NCBI GenBank assembly: GCA_964543935.1
Contig: CAZJAK010000002.1
Location: forward strand, 1-64,000
Source of the DNA: JAAYDK01 sp964543935
GTDB taxonomy: Bacteria > Spirochaetota > Spirochaetia > Sphaerochaetales > Sphaerochaetaceae
Reading direction: 5' to 3'
Length of the DNA stretch: 64,000 bases
Positions 1-7,658 of this stretch are shown here, in pieces. The notes below the pieces were generated by a model. The model was not told the DNA's origin and ran no database searches. It worked only from the letters and a program-made list of their open reading frames with translations. The first letter of the stretch is position 1, and each line of letters begins with the position of its first letter. Position numbers and translations under genes: made by a program.

Positions 1-1
1 C

Positions 2-55
2 GTGCACTCCTTGATACAGCGGGATGGCCCCTACAACCGGCTCTTATTCCGTTAG
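2..55 (+). CDS. Possible 3' end of an upstream gene (partial)
   Basis: The second frame is open from the window edge to a TAG at 53-55 and ends in the residues RDGPYNRLLFR. It could be the tail of a gene whose body lies before the window. At 17 residues there is nothing to identify, and an open frame of this length occurs by chance, so this is only a flag. The next 200 bases up to 255 are AT-rich and hold no gene I can support. Confidence 0.2.
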   Translation: MHSLIQRDGPYNRLLFR

Positions 56-255
56 TGCCTATTTTTACAAAAACTCAAGTTTATTGTCTTACATATGTTT
101 TATGGATTAGCTTATGCCATAAGAATATAGGATTCTATTTTTCACAACTTTCTCTCAATTTTCAATGCATCGATTTTCCTCATGTGTGCATGAATTGTGA
201 CACCACTGGAGGCTTGGTTTTCCTTTTCCTTCAAAAAACTAAAAGGGAGAGCGTC

Positions 256-2421
256 ATGAAGAAGGTTTTCTTTCTGTTCATCGTGTGTGCTCTGGTGTTC
301 GGGTTCACGGGATGTCCCGACGACATCATCGATTTGGTCTACAACCTTGTCTATAACGCCAACGGGGGCACCATCGGGACAGTGCCGGAAACCAAACAGT
401 ACAGCGAAGGCACCGAGGTGACGGTGGCGGCCAAGGGCACGTTGGGCAAAACGGATTATGTGTTCACCACCTGGAACACGCAAGCAGATGGTAACGGGAC
501 AAGCCACGCACCTTTGAGCAAACTGACCATGCCGGCGGGAGACGTGACCCTCTATGCCCAATGGCGACTTGCGGACTCCTATACGGTCACCTACGATGCC
601 AACGGGGCCAACGGAACGCCCCCGGAAGCGCAGCAGCACAAGGAAGCAGTCCAATTCGCAGTACCGGACGAAGGAGAGCTGGCCTTGGCCGGCTATATGT
701 TCATCGGATGGTGCGCCGACAAGGATGGCGACGGGACGCTCTACAAACACAACGACCTGTACACGATGCCATCGGCCAACCTGACGCTGTATGCCATCTG
801 GGAACTGGTGCCGGTGACCTATACGGTGCGCTACTGGGGTAACGGCCACACCGGGGGGACCGTTCCGGCTAACGAGGAATATGAGGAGGGCGAGGAATTC
901 AGCGTTCCCCCGCGCGGGGACTTGGTCAAGCTCAACCATGCCTTCCACGGGTGGTGCGAATCCCCCGAAGGGGAGGGAGCCCAATACGAATACCCCGAGA
1001 AATACACCATGGGCGACGCTGATGTCGACTTCTACGCGGTATGGGAGCGGACCGCATTGGACAAATATTATGTCTACTACCATGCCAACGCGAATGACAC
1101 GACAGGAAGTCCCCCGCCCGATTTAGAACATCTGGGGGAGGATAATGACGACGAATATGTGGTGCCTGGTCCGAACACATTGAAACGCAACGGATATGCA
1201 TTCATCGGATGGTGCGTGAAACCGGAAGGCTCTGAGTTGGGATTTGAATGTTGGGGCGAAGGAGAAGAATTCTATCTCGATTCACAAGATTACCATGTCT
1301 ATGCCCAGTGGGTACCTATCAGGACTGCAGGTCAAGTTTCTTGCGGGAATGCCCATGCCATGATCGTGATGATGAACGGGGATCTGCTGGCGATGGGCTA
1401 CAACAGCGTCGGCCAACTTGGTGATGGAACGACAACCACTCGATACCTGCCTGTTAAGGTCATGGAAGGGGTGAAGAAAGTCGCCTGTGGAGGCAATACG
1501 ACGTTCATCCTCAAATCCGACGGGACATTGTACGCCACAGGAAACAACTACAATGGCCAATTTGGAAACGGAACACAAGAAAACAGCTTGACACCCATCC
1601 AAATACGGACGGGCGTGCATGACATGTCGGTCGGGATCGACCATGCTTTGGTGATTGATTATGATGTGGTGGATTACCCCGTGTATGTAGCCGGTAGCAA
1701 TTCTTGGGGCCAATTGGGGTTCGAAAGCGTGTACAGCGATGTGACGACATGGACCCATCTGACAGACGATGTCCGCTCGGTATCGGCAGGAGACCGCTAT
1801 TCGTTGATTTCGAAATGGGACGGGACGGCCTTCAGTTTCGGCAACAACATGGAGGGAGAAGGGGGGACCGGCACGCTTACTGTCCCATCTGATTATCATC
1901 CGCAACAAGTGGTTGGCCTTACCGATGTCATCGAGGTGGAAGCCGGTTGGACGCACAGCCTTTTTAGGACCGGAGACGGGGACTTGTATGTATGTGGCAA
2001 CGGCGGTTGGGGAGCTCTCGGCCTGGGTGCCAATCCAAATCCAGGCAATCCTTGGTATGTGACGACCCCTGTCAAGCTTGCTGCGTTCGACGACAGGGTG
2101 TTGGGTATGGCAGCCGGCCCCATCTACTCGGTTTTCATCGCCGATGAAACGGAAGGCAATAACGTGTGGGGCATGGGCTATAACTCCGATTATCCGTTGG
2201 GCATCGATAATCTCTCGGCCGAGGAGGGCATGGTGCCCAATTTCCTGCAAAACACGGCCCGCTCTGTCGCTGCTGGCGATACGTTCACCATGATCATCAA
2301 GGATGACGGCAGCGTGTATGCAGCTGGGAGGGATGAGAATGGCAGGAAAGGCACCGGGACGGATTTCCCCTTTAGCGAACACCTGTGGGAGCGCGTTCCA
2401 GTTGAAAAGGCCTACCCATGA
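256..2421 (+). CDS. Lipoprotein with four InlB B-type repeats and RCC1-like propeller
   Basis: The 721-residue protein is predicted to be an exported lipoprotein. It starts at ATG 256, placed by the AGGGAGA ribosome site and by the signal peptide MKKVFFLFIVCALVFGFTGC, with a relaxed spirochaete-style lipobox ending at Cys20. Residues about 28-103, 107-182, 187-263 and 270-352 are four copies of the Listeria-Bacteroides (InlB B) repeat, with hallmarks such as YNANGG, GY.F.GW and a closing LYAQW. Residues about 358-721 form RCC1/ATS1-type repeats (GNAHAMIV, GYNSVGQLGDGT, GNNYNGQFGNGT, AGRDENGRKGTG), expected to fold as a beta-propeller. The frame stays open upstream to a GTG at 55, but the signal peptide argues against that start. 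Families of this architecture are surface or secreted proteins; the ligand is unknown. The gene stands alone, convergent with the operon to its right. Confidence 0.85.
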   Translation: MKKVFFLFIVCALVFGFTGCPDDIIDLVYNLVYNANGGTIGTVPETKQYSEGTEVTVAAKGTLGKTDYVFTTWNTQADGNGTSHAPLSKLTMPAGDVTLYAQWRLADSYTVTYDANGANGTPPEAQQHKEAVQFAVPDEGELALAGYMFIGWCADKDGDGTLYKHNDLYTMPSANLTLYAIWELVPVTYTVRYWGNGHTGGTVPANEEYEEGEEFSVPPRGDLVKLNHAFHGWCESPEGEGAQYEYPEKYTMGDADVDFYAVWERTALDKYYVYYHANANDTTGSPPPDLEHLGEDNDDEYVVPGPNTLKRNGYAFIGWCVKPEGSELGFECWGEGEEFYLDSQDYHVYAQWVPIRTAGQVSCGNAHAMIVMMNGDLLAMGYNSVGQLGDGTTTTRYLPVKVMEGVKKVACGGNTTFILKSDGTLYATGNNYNGQFGNGTQENSLTPIQIRTGVHDMSVGIDHALVIDYDVVDYPVYVAGSNSWGQLGFESVYSDVTTWTHLTDDVRSVSAGDRYSLISKWDGTAFSFGNNMEGEGGTGTLTVPSDYHPQQVVGLTDVIEVEAGWTHSLFRTGDGDLYVCGNGGWGALGLGANPNPGNPWYVTTPVKLAAFDDRVLGMAAGPIYSVFIADETEGNNVWGMGYNSDYPLGIDNLSAEEGMVPNFLQNTARSVAAGDTFTMIIKDDGSVYAAGRDENGRKGTGTDFPFSEHLWERVPVEKAYP

Positions 2422-2449
2422 TGTGACGGTCTGATTTCACCGAACACGA

Positions 2450-2483
2450 GGACCCTGCAGCGCCATGCGAGCGGTGCAGGTCC
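2450..2483. other. Hairpin in convergent intergenic gap
   Basis: Arms GGACC(C)TGCA at 2450-2459 and TGCAGGTCC at 2475-2483 pair as 9 bp with one bulged C. The hairpin lies between the convergent ends of the RCC1 lipoprotein gene and the ABC permease gene. It could be a bidirectional terminator, but no clear T-run follows on either strand, so the role is uncertain. Confidence 0.3.
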
Positions 2484-2566
2484 GTGAGTTGCTCAGAAGC
2501 TGGTGCCCACCTTCTGCGGGGTGGGCTGTTTCATTGCGTCCTCAGGATGTGCGTGGTTTCCATGGT

Positions 2567-3289
2567 TCAACGGGGGTAAGAAGTCGCTCGTTCCAGCAAG
2601 TCGATCAAGATGTAGAGCGACAGCCCCATCAAGCTCAGCAAGACAATCCCGCCGTACATGCCTTGGTAGGAGGCCATCACCCAATTGTTCATGATGTAAT
2701 AGCCCAACCCGTAACGAGCGGCATAGGTCTCGCTCATGAATAGGACCGACAACGAGATTCCCAGCGTGATGCGTAGCGAGGAGAACACATGCGGTACGAC
2801 AGCCGGCCAGACGATGTCGTGCATGACTTGTTTGGGGGTGAGGTGGAAAGCCCGGGCCAGCTCGATGAATTGGACCGGGATGGCCCGCACCCCGTCGCGG
2901 ATGGTCACCGCGGCCGGAAAGAAGACAATCACGGCGATCAGGATGATTTTCGAGGCGTCCCCGATGCCGAACAGCACCATGAACACCGGTAAAAACGCTA
3001 TCTTGGGCAACGGATACAGCAGGTACAGCATAGGGGAGACCAGCCGGTCCATCGACTTCAGCCGACCCGCCGCCATGCCGGTCGGGATCGCCAATGCCAA
3101 TGCGAGCGCCATCCCGGCGATGATCCGGTACAATGAATGGACCATGTGCAGCATCATCTCAGCAGCAATAAAGGTATCGAGCAGGTGCATCAGCACCTGG
3201 TGGGGCATTGGTATGATCGGCGAGTTCACCACCAGTGCCAGAACATACCACAGCAGCACGACTCCAAGCGCACCCTTGAGATACCTCAT
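2567..3289 (-). CDS. ABC transporter permease, SsuC/TauC/ThiX type
   Basis: A 240-residue integral membrane protein of the BPD_transp_1 family. It contains several hydrophobic segments and the EAA-loop region around ELARAFHLTPKQVMHDIVWP, which contacts the ATPase. Start ATG 3289 overlaps the ATPase stop as ATGA, which indicates translational coupling; the longer reading frame upstream lies inside the ATPase gene. With the adjacent ATPase and NMT1-like binding protein it forms a complete importer. Family members carry sulfonates, taurine, nitrate or thiamine precursors; the substrate cannot be fixed from sequence. Confidence 0.88.
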   Translation of the reverse strand: MRYLKGALGVVLLWYVLALVVNSPIIPMPHQVLMHLLDTFIAAEMMLHMVHSLYRIIAGMALALALAIPTGMAAGRLKSMDRLVSPMLYLLYPLPKIAFLPVFMVLFGIGDASKIILIAVIVFFPAAVTIRDGVRAIPVQFIELARAFHLTPKQVMHDIVWPAVVPHVFSSLRITLGISLSVLFMSETYAARYGLGYYIMNNWVMASYQGMYGGIVLLSLMGLSLYILIDLLERATSYPR

Positions 3290-3981
3290 CGCTTGCCTCC
3301 CAATGCTGCACGGAGGGTGCGTTCCATCTTGAAGAAGTCGGCCTTTTCCCTCAGGCCGGCTTCGCCATGGTGCCCGTTGGCAACCTCGCACACGATGCCG
3401 GTCTTGCTCATCACCACAATCCGTTGTCCCATGAAGACAGCCTCTTGGATGCTGTGGGTGACCATCAAGGTAGTGATTCCTCGCGAAAGTACATACGCCT
3501 TGATCTCGTCCTGCAATGTCTCGCGGGTCTGCTCGTCCAAAGAGGCCAACGGCTCATCCAGCAACAACACCTGCGGCCTGCGCACCAGTGTCCTGGCCAA
3601 GGCGACTCGTTGGCGTTCCCCGCCACTGAGCTGGCTCGGATACGTTGTTGCTTTTTTACCCAACCCCATCAAATCCAATAAGGCGAACGCCTCCTGCTTG
3701 GCCGATGCATCGAGTCCGAGCAGGATATTGTCCAGGGCATTTTTCCACGGCAGCAAACGGTCTTGTTGGAACACCAGCCCGCACGATCCGCTTCCCTGCG
3801 GGATGAAGATCTTGCCAGAGGCCAACGGGACCAAACCCATGATGGCGTACAACAGGCTGGTCTTGCCGCAACCGCTTAGCCCGATGATGCTCACCATCTC
3901 GCTTTGGGCGAGATCCAAGCTGAAACCGCTGAAAGCAGGCACCCCGCCATAAGCGACCGCTGCATCGTGGATCTCGAGCAT
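3286..3981 (-). CDS. ABC transporter ATP-binding protein, SsuB/TauB/ThiZ type
   Basis: A 231-residue cytoplasmic ATPase that energises the importer. It shows Walker A GLSGCGKTS, the signature LSGGERQRVALAR, Walker B VLLLDEP and the H-loop in VTHS. ATG 3981 is chosen; a TTG immediately before it is in frame. Its start overlaps the stop of the binding-protein gene (TGATG) and its stop overlaps the permease start (ATGA), so the three genes are co-translated. Length is typical of the nitrate/sulfonate/taurine subfamily. Confidence 0.9.
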   Translation of the reverse strand: MLEIHDAAVAYGGVPAFSGFSLDLAQSEMVSIIGLSGCGKTSLLYAIMGLVPLASGKIFIPQGSGSCGLVFQQDRLLPWKNALDNILLGLDASAKQEAFALLDLMGLGKKATTYPSQLSGGERQRVALARTLVRRPQVLLLDEPLASLDEQTRETLQDEIKAYVLSRGITTLMVTHSIQEAVFMGQRIVVMSKTGIVCEVANGHHGEAGLREKADFFKMERTLRAALGGKR

Positions 3982-4904
3982 CAAAGCGCTCCGATGAAGC
4001 GACGGTCGATCAGGTCCTTCGGGGTAAGTTCAATGCTCGTCTTGGTCACCTGCGCTGTCCAATGGATGATCTCTTGTATGAAAGCGTCGCTTGGAAGCCT
4101 GGGCGATCGATACACGGGCAGTTCCATGCTTTCGCGCAATTCTTCGGGAATGTTGGGCAAAGAGGAGTACAGGGCCGCCCTGGCCAGATCGGGATTGGCC
4201 TGCAGGTCTTTGACAGCCCGCCCGTAGGCAGCATGGAATTTTTCGATGGCCGATCGCTTGGTCGCGATGGCCTTGCCGCTGAAGGCGACAATATTCAGAC
4301 TCTCACGGGGGATGGACGGGTAGGTGTTCTTCACCAAGCCCCGCATCGTACCGATCGATGCGAACGGCTCGGGGAAGACCCCGGCATCCACTTGAGCAGC
4401 AGCGACCGCTTCCAAGCGGGCCGGTATCTCATTGATGAACACCTTGTCGATATCGCGTCCCGCCAGATAGTGGTCCAACACATAGTTGGTCACACTGATT
4501 TCCATCGTCGCCACCGAAAGCTTGCCATCAGTTGGAATCCCATGCTTTGAAAGCAATGGGAACAGACCGTCGGTCGACAACGTGCCGGTCAACTTGAAAT
4601 CACCGGCGGCATTGGTCACCAGAGCGACCAAGTCAGTCATGGCCCCGTCGACCTGGCCAGTCTGCAAAGCACTCTGGCGGTTCTGGGCATTGGTGAACAA
4701 CACCAAGCTGACATCAACCCCCTCGGACCGGTAATAGCCTTCTGTCAGGGCATGGTAAAAGGGAGCGGCATCCACCGCACTCATCATTCCAACCGTAAGC
4801 TTGGGTAAGTCAGCATCGGCCGGAGGCTTTCGGCAGCTTGTGATGAGCGTTGCTGAAATCAGGATGGACAAGAAGAGAACATAAGGGAATTTTTGATTCG
4901 ACAT
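3981..4904 (-). CDS. ABC transporter substrate-binding lipoprotein, NMT1/SsuA-like
   Basis: A 307-residue periplasmic binding protein. Start ATG 4904 is preceded by AAGGGG at good spacing and begins a lipoprotein signal peptide ending LITSC. The remainder matches the NMT1/THI5/SsuA fold: KLTVGMMSAVDAAPFYHALTEGYY at the start of the mature protein, then QSALQTGQVDGAMTD and AAAQVDAGVFPEP. It delivers substrate to the following ATPase and permease. The ligand is uncertain: thiamine precursor, sulfonate and nitrate relatives all look alike at this level. It lies 60 bases after the short-chain dehydrogenase gene and may share its transcript. Confidence 0.85.
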   Translation of the reverse strand: MSNQKFPYVLFLSILISATLITSCRKPPADADLPKLTVGMMSAVDAAPFYHALTEGYYRSEGVDVSLVLFTNAQNRQSALQTGQVDGAMTDLVALVTNAAGDFKLTGTLSTDGLFPLLSKHGIPTDGKLSVATMEISVTNYVLDHYLAGRDIDKVFINEIPARLEAVAAAQVDAGVFPEPFASIGTMRGLVKNTYPSIPRESLNIVAFSGKAIATKRSAIEKFHAAYGRAVKDLQANPDLARAALYSSLPNIPEELRESMELPVYRSPRLPSDAFIQEIIHWTAQVTKTSIELTPKDLIDRRFIGAL

Positions 4905-4964
4905 GCCGGGCCCCTTGCCTCCGGTATAGCGCATCAAGGGTGTGTGGGTAAATAGGCTGGGAAA

Positions 4965-5759
4965 TCAAGGCTTGTCGCCATACATGTCTGAAGAAGCCGT
5001 CACCTTGGCGACCACCCTCTCCGAAAAGCGTGGGAACAAGCGGTAGAGCAGTGCGGAGGCTTTTCCGATGCCAGTGAGCACCATGACCGCTTTGCGTTTG
5101 TCCACGCATCGGACGATGCATGCGGCGGTCTGGCTTTGGCTTTGGCTGTTGCTTGGGCGGTTGATCGGCATCAGCGTGCCATCTGCTTTGTACACTTTCT
5201 TGTCGGCATCGTTCTCGGTGAACCCGACATGCACGATGCCGACATGCACACCATGCGGGCCAATTTCGCAACGCAAGGCCTCGGACAACGGTCCGAGGGC
5301 CGCTTTGCTCGAGCTGTACGGTCCGACTGACGGCAAGCCGTGCAAAGCGGCTAAACTGGAGACAAACACCACGCTTCCCTTCGACTGCAACAATAACGGC
5401 AACGCATAATGGGTCAAGTAAGCCGCCCCGAGGTAGTTGATCTCAGCCATCGCCTTGAGGACCGCCACATCGGTCTCCAGCAATGAGCCACGCATCGACA
5501 TGCCGGCATTGTTGATCAACACATCCAAGCGGCCCGCCTGTTCCTTGATGCTCTGAATCACTGCTTTGCATTGCTCAGGATCGCGGATATCGGCTTGGAG
5601 GGCAACCGTCTGCGGTCCGAGCGAACCGACAGCCGCTGCTAGCGCCTGTTGGTCGCGGGCACAGATGAAAACCCGCTCACCCCGCTGGACGAAGATCCTG
5701 GCTGTCTCCCGGCCGATTCCTTTACTGCCCCCGCTGATGAGGACGACCTTGCCGCTCAT
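4965..5759 (-). CDS. Short-chain dehydrogenase/reductase (SDR)
   Basis: A 264-residue NAD(P)-dependent oxidoreductase. It has the N-terminal cofactor motif GGSKGIG, the NNAG structural motif, and the catalytic Ser of FVSSLAALHGLPSVGPYSSSK with Tyr and Lys as Y-x3-K. Start ATG 5759 has GGGAGG upstream and overlaps the stop of the CPBP-family gene as ATGA. Substrate is unknown. The C-terminal stretch FRYRLFPRFSERVV-like is hydrophobic/basic, as in membrane-associated ketoreductase-type SDRs. It is co-transcribed with the epimerase and CPBP genes. Confidence 0.85.
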   Translation of the reverse strand: MSGKVVLISGGSKGIGRETARIFVQRGERVFICARDQQALAAAVGSLGPQTVALQADIRDPEQCKAVIQSIKEQAGRLDVLINNAGMSMRGSLLETDVAVLKAMAEINYLGAAYLTHYALPLLLQSKGSVVFVSSLAALHGLPSVGPYSSSKAALGPLSEALRCEIGPHGVHVGIVHVGFTENDADKKVYKADGTLMPINRPSNSQSQSQTAACIVRCVDKRKAVMVLTGIGKASALLYRLFPRFSERVVAKVTASSDMYGDKP

Positions 5760-6511
5760 CGTGGACCTCCCGCTTTGGACTTCCTGACCGAGCTGACGAG
5801 GTGCATGTCCTTCCGATAGGCAAAGGCACTGACATCGTTGACGATGGCCAAAGCACAATGAGCGCTCCAGGCAGTCAGGATCGACCCTGAAGCGACGGTA
5901 ATCATGCACAACACATAGCCGAGCACCAAAGCACCGACTGCCTCCTGAGCTCCTTTGGGGATGTGCACGATCGCGTAAAGGGCGACATTGATCCCCACTG
6001 CCGCTCCCAATCCCAGTTGAGAGCTCAGAGCTCCCAACAACACCCCCCGGAACATCATTTCATACCCGAGCAGATAGAGCATCCACATGACACTGTCGAC
6101 CATTATTGTGGCAACGTGCCACTGGTCGAGAGCAATCTCGGGATAGCGCCCGAACGATGCCCCTTGTTTGGCCAGCTTGCGGTTCTTTATCCAACTTATG
6201 GTACCGAGCAAAGCGGTCACACCGATCGCGATCAGATATGATAGGCCATCCTGGGGCAATCTCAGGCCATACCGTTCGAATGGGATATCGGGGAACACCA
6301 GCAACGCCACAACGGTGAAGACGATGCCAAAAAGCACAGCACCATGGCTCTTGTTCCAGATGAACCAACCGAGAGCCCCTTTGTGTGCGCCCCAACGGTT
6401 GCGGAACCAGCGGGCGATTGTGGCGCTCTCGACCGGCAGCCAATAGGCAAGGTAAAGGATGGCGAATGAAATGAGCAACCAGCCTGTGGCATCGGGCATC
6501 ATCATGTCCAT
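5756..6511 (-). CDS. CPBP-family (CAAX protease-like) membrane protein, altered active site
   Basis: A 251-residue multi-pass membrane protein resembling the CPBP/Abi (PF02517) glutamic peptidase family. Motif 1, usually EExxxR, is YEMMFRG here, so the first Glu is Tyr. Motif 2 FxxxH appears as YAIVH and motif 3 as HCALAIVN. ATG 6511 is chosen because GGAGGTGA lies 5 bases upstream; longer in-frame starts would overlap the epimerase gene. Family members process prenylated proteins, bacteriocins or act as immunity proteins. Loss of the first Glu, catalytic in archaeal Rce1, makes proteolysis doubtful. Confidence 0.75.
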   Translation of the reverse strand: MDMMMPDATGWLLISFAILYLAYWLPVESATIARWFRNRWGAHKGALGWFIWNKSHGAVLFGIVFTVVALLVFPDIPFERYGLRLPQDGLSYLIAIGVTALLGTISWIKNRKLAKQGASFGRYPEIALDQWHVATIMVDSVMWMLYLLGYEMMFRGVLLGALSSQLGLGAAVGINVALYAIVHIPKGAQEAVGALVLGYVLCMITVASGSILTAWSAHCALAIVNDVSAFAYRKDMHLVSSVRKSKAGGPR

Positions 6512-6515
6512 GAGT

Positions 6516-7511
6516 TCACCTCCGTCCAACCACATAGCCGTTCTCTTTGAGCCAAGCCATGCAATCCCTGATTGCACCGGCGAGGTCGCTGTGGGGCATC
6601 TGCAACACCCGGGTAGCTTTTTCACTGCTGTAATAATGGCCGTCGAGGCCCACTCTGGCCATCCGGTAACTCAACAACGGCGGGTGGTGGGTGACGGCGC
6701 TCGCCAAAGAAGCAACTGCTCCGGTGGCCAGAGCCAAAGCGTCTGGAATGTGGAGGGTAATGGGACGTACGCCCAAGGTCTCGGCAGCAAGATCGAAGAA
6801 TTCCTTGTAGGAAAGGTTGTACCCACCGGCGATGTACGACTCGCCCGCACCTCCTAACGTCAACGCCTGCACGATTGCCGTGGCGGTGTCACGCACTGGG
6901 CTCCAACTTTTGCCGCCGTTGGTGTAACCGGGAATCTTACCTTGGTATAGGCGAATCAGCATTGTCCCCGAACTTGGAGTGGAATCGTAGGGTCCGATCA
7001 TGTAGGTGGGGTGTACCAAAACCGCCGGCAGACCGCTCTGCCGATGGTGGTGGAGCACCAGGTCCATCGCTTGCCGCTTGCTGTCGATGTAGTCCAAACC
7101 ATATCTGGCGCAACCGAACGGGGTCGTCTCGTCACCGGGATGCTCTTTTGTGCCGGGGGTGAAGGAGGTTGCTGTTCCGACATGGACATAACGGTCGACC
7201 TGCACCGCATGCAAAGCGAGCAACACATTCTCCGTCCCAGTGATATTCACTGTCCTGACCCGGGCCGACCGCGCCGGCCATACGCTGGTATTGGCGGCGA
7301 TGTGGATGACAGCCTGGCATGCGTCGAACGCCCGTTTGAGCGATTCGGCTTCCAACAAGTCGCCAAAGCGGATTTCGACCGGCAATCCGTCCAGGGTGGG
7401 GGTTCGTTTTCCCGTTTGGATGAACGCAACGACCGAATGGCCTGCCTCGACGAGCAACCGCACGACATTGCTGCCCAACAAACCATCAGCTCCGGTCACG
7501 GCGACACGCAT
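6516..7511 (-). CDS. NAD-dependent epimerase/dehydratase family protein
   Basis: A 331-residue extended SDR. It opens MRVAVTGADGLLGSNVVRLL, the TGxxGxxG NAD(P)-binding motif, and has the Y-x3-K catalytic pair in YGLDYIDSKRQAMD. It resembles dihydroflavonol-4-reductase-like and hopanoid-associated sugar epimerase proteins; the true substrate is unknown. It is the first gene of a minus-strand unit with the CPBP and SDR genes (4-base gap, then ATGA overlap). There is no ribosome site before ATG 7511. Instead a TATACT hexamer ends 6 bases upstream, suggesting a leaderless message. Confidence 0.8.
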   Translation of the reverse strand: MRVAVTGADGLLGSNVVRLLVEAGHSVVAFIQTGKRTPTLDGLPVEIRFGDLLEAESLKRAFDACQAVIHIAANTSVWPARSARVRTVNITGTENVLLALHAVQVDRYVHVGTATSFTPGTKEHPGDETTPFGCARYGLDYIDSKRQAMDLVLHHHRQSGLPAVLVHPTYMIGPYDSTPSSGTMLIRLYQGKIPGYTNGGKSWSPVRDTATAIVQALTLGGAGESYIAGGYNLSYKEFFDLAAETLGVRPITLHIPDALALATGAVASLASAVTHHPPLLSYRMARVGLDGHYYSSEKATRVLQMPHSDLAGAIRDCMAWLKENGYVVGRR

Positions 7512-7517
7512 GCCGTA

Positions 7518-7546
7518 AGTATACGGCAGTTTGCCGTGACGGACAA
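7518..7546 (-). promoter_or_regulatory. Candidate sigma-70 promoter of the epimerase operon (leaderless)
   Basis: On the minus strand, TTGTCC (7541-7546), a 17-base spacer and TATACT (7518-7523) precede ATG 7511 by exactly 6 bases. The predicted transcription start falls at the A of the start codon. No Shine-Dalgarno sequence is present. Confidence 0.5.
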
Positions 7547-7585
7547 CGAAATCGGAGGATTTGAACGAAAAGCTGACGAATCGGA

Positions 7586-7612
7586 TTGAAGGTGGCAAGA
7601 CATTTGTATACT
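7586..7612 (+). promoter_or_regulatory. Candidate promoter of diguanylate cyclase gene
   Basis: TTGAAG (7586-7591) and TATACT (7607-7612) are separated by 15 bases, shorter than the ideal 17. The -10 element is good and the position upstream of the cyclase gene is sensible. It is divergent from the epimerase promoter. Confidence 0.35.
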
Positions 7613-7658
7613 CTTATCAGCGGCTTGGGCAACCTGAAACATGCCGATGGAGGTTGTA

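Noticed and set aside
142..1083. Long minus-strand open frame opposite the RCC1 lipoprotein gene
   Set aside because: No ribosome site, no recognisable domain; the plus-strand frame has a signal peptide and clear repeats.
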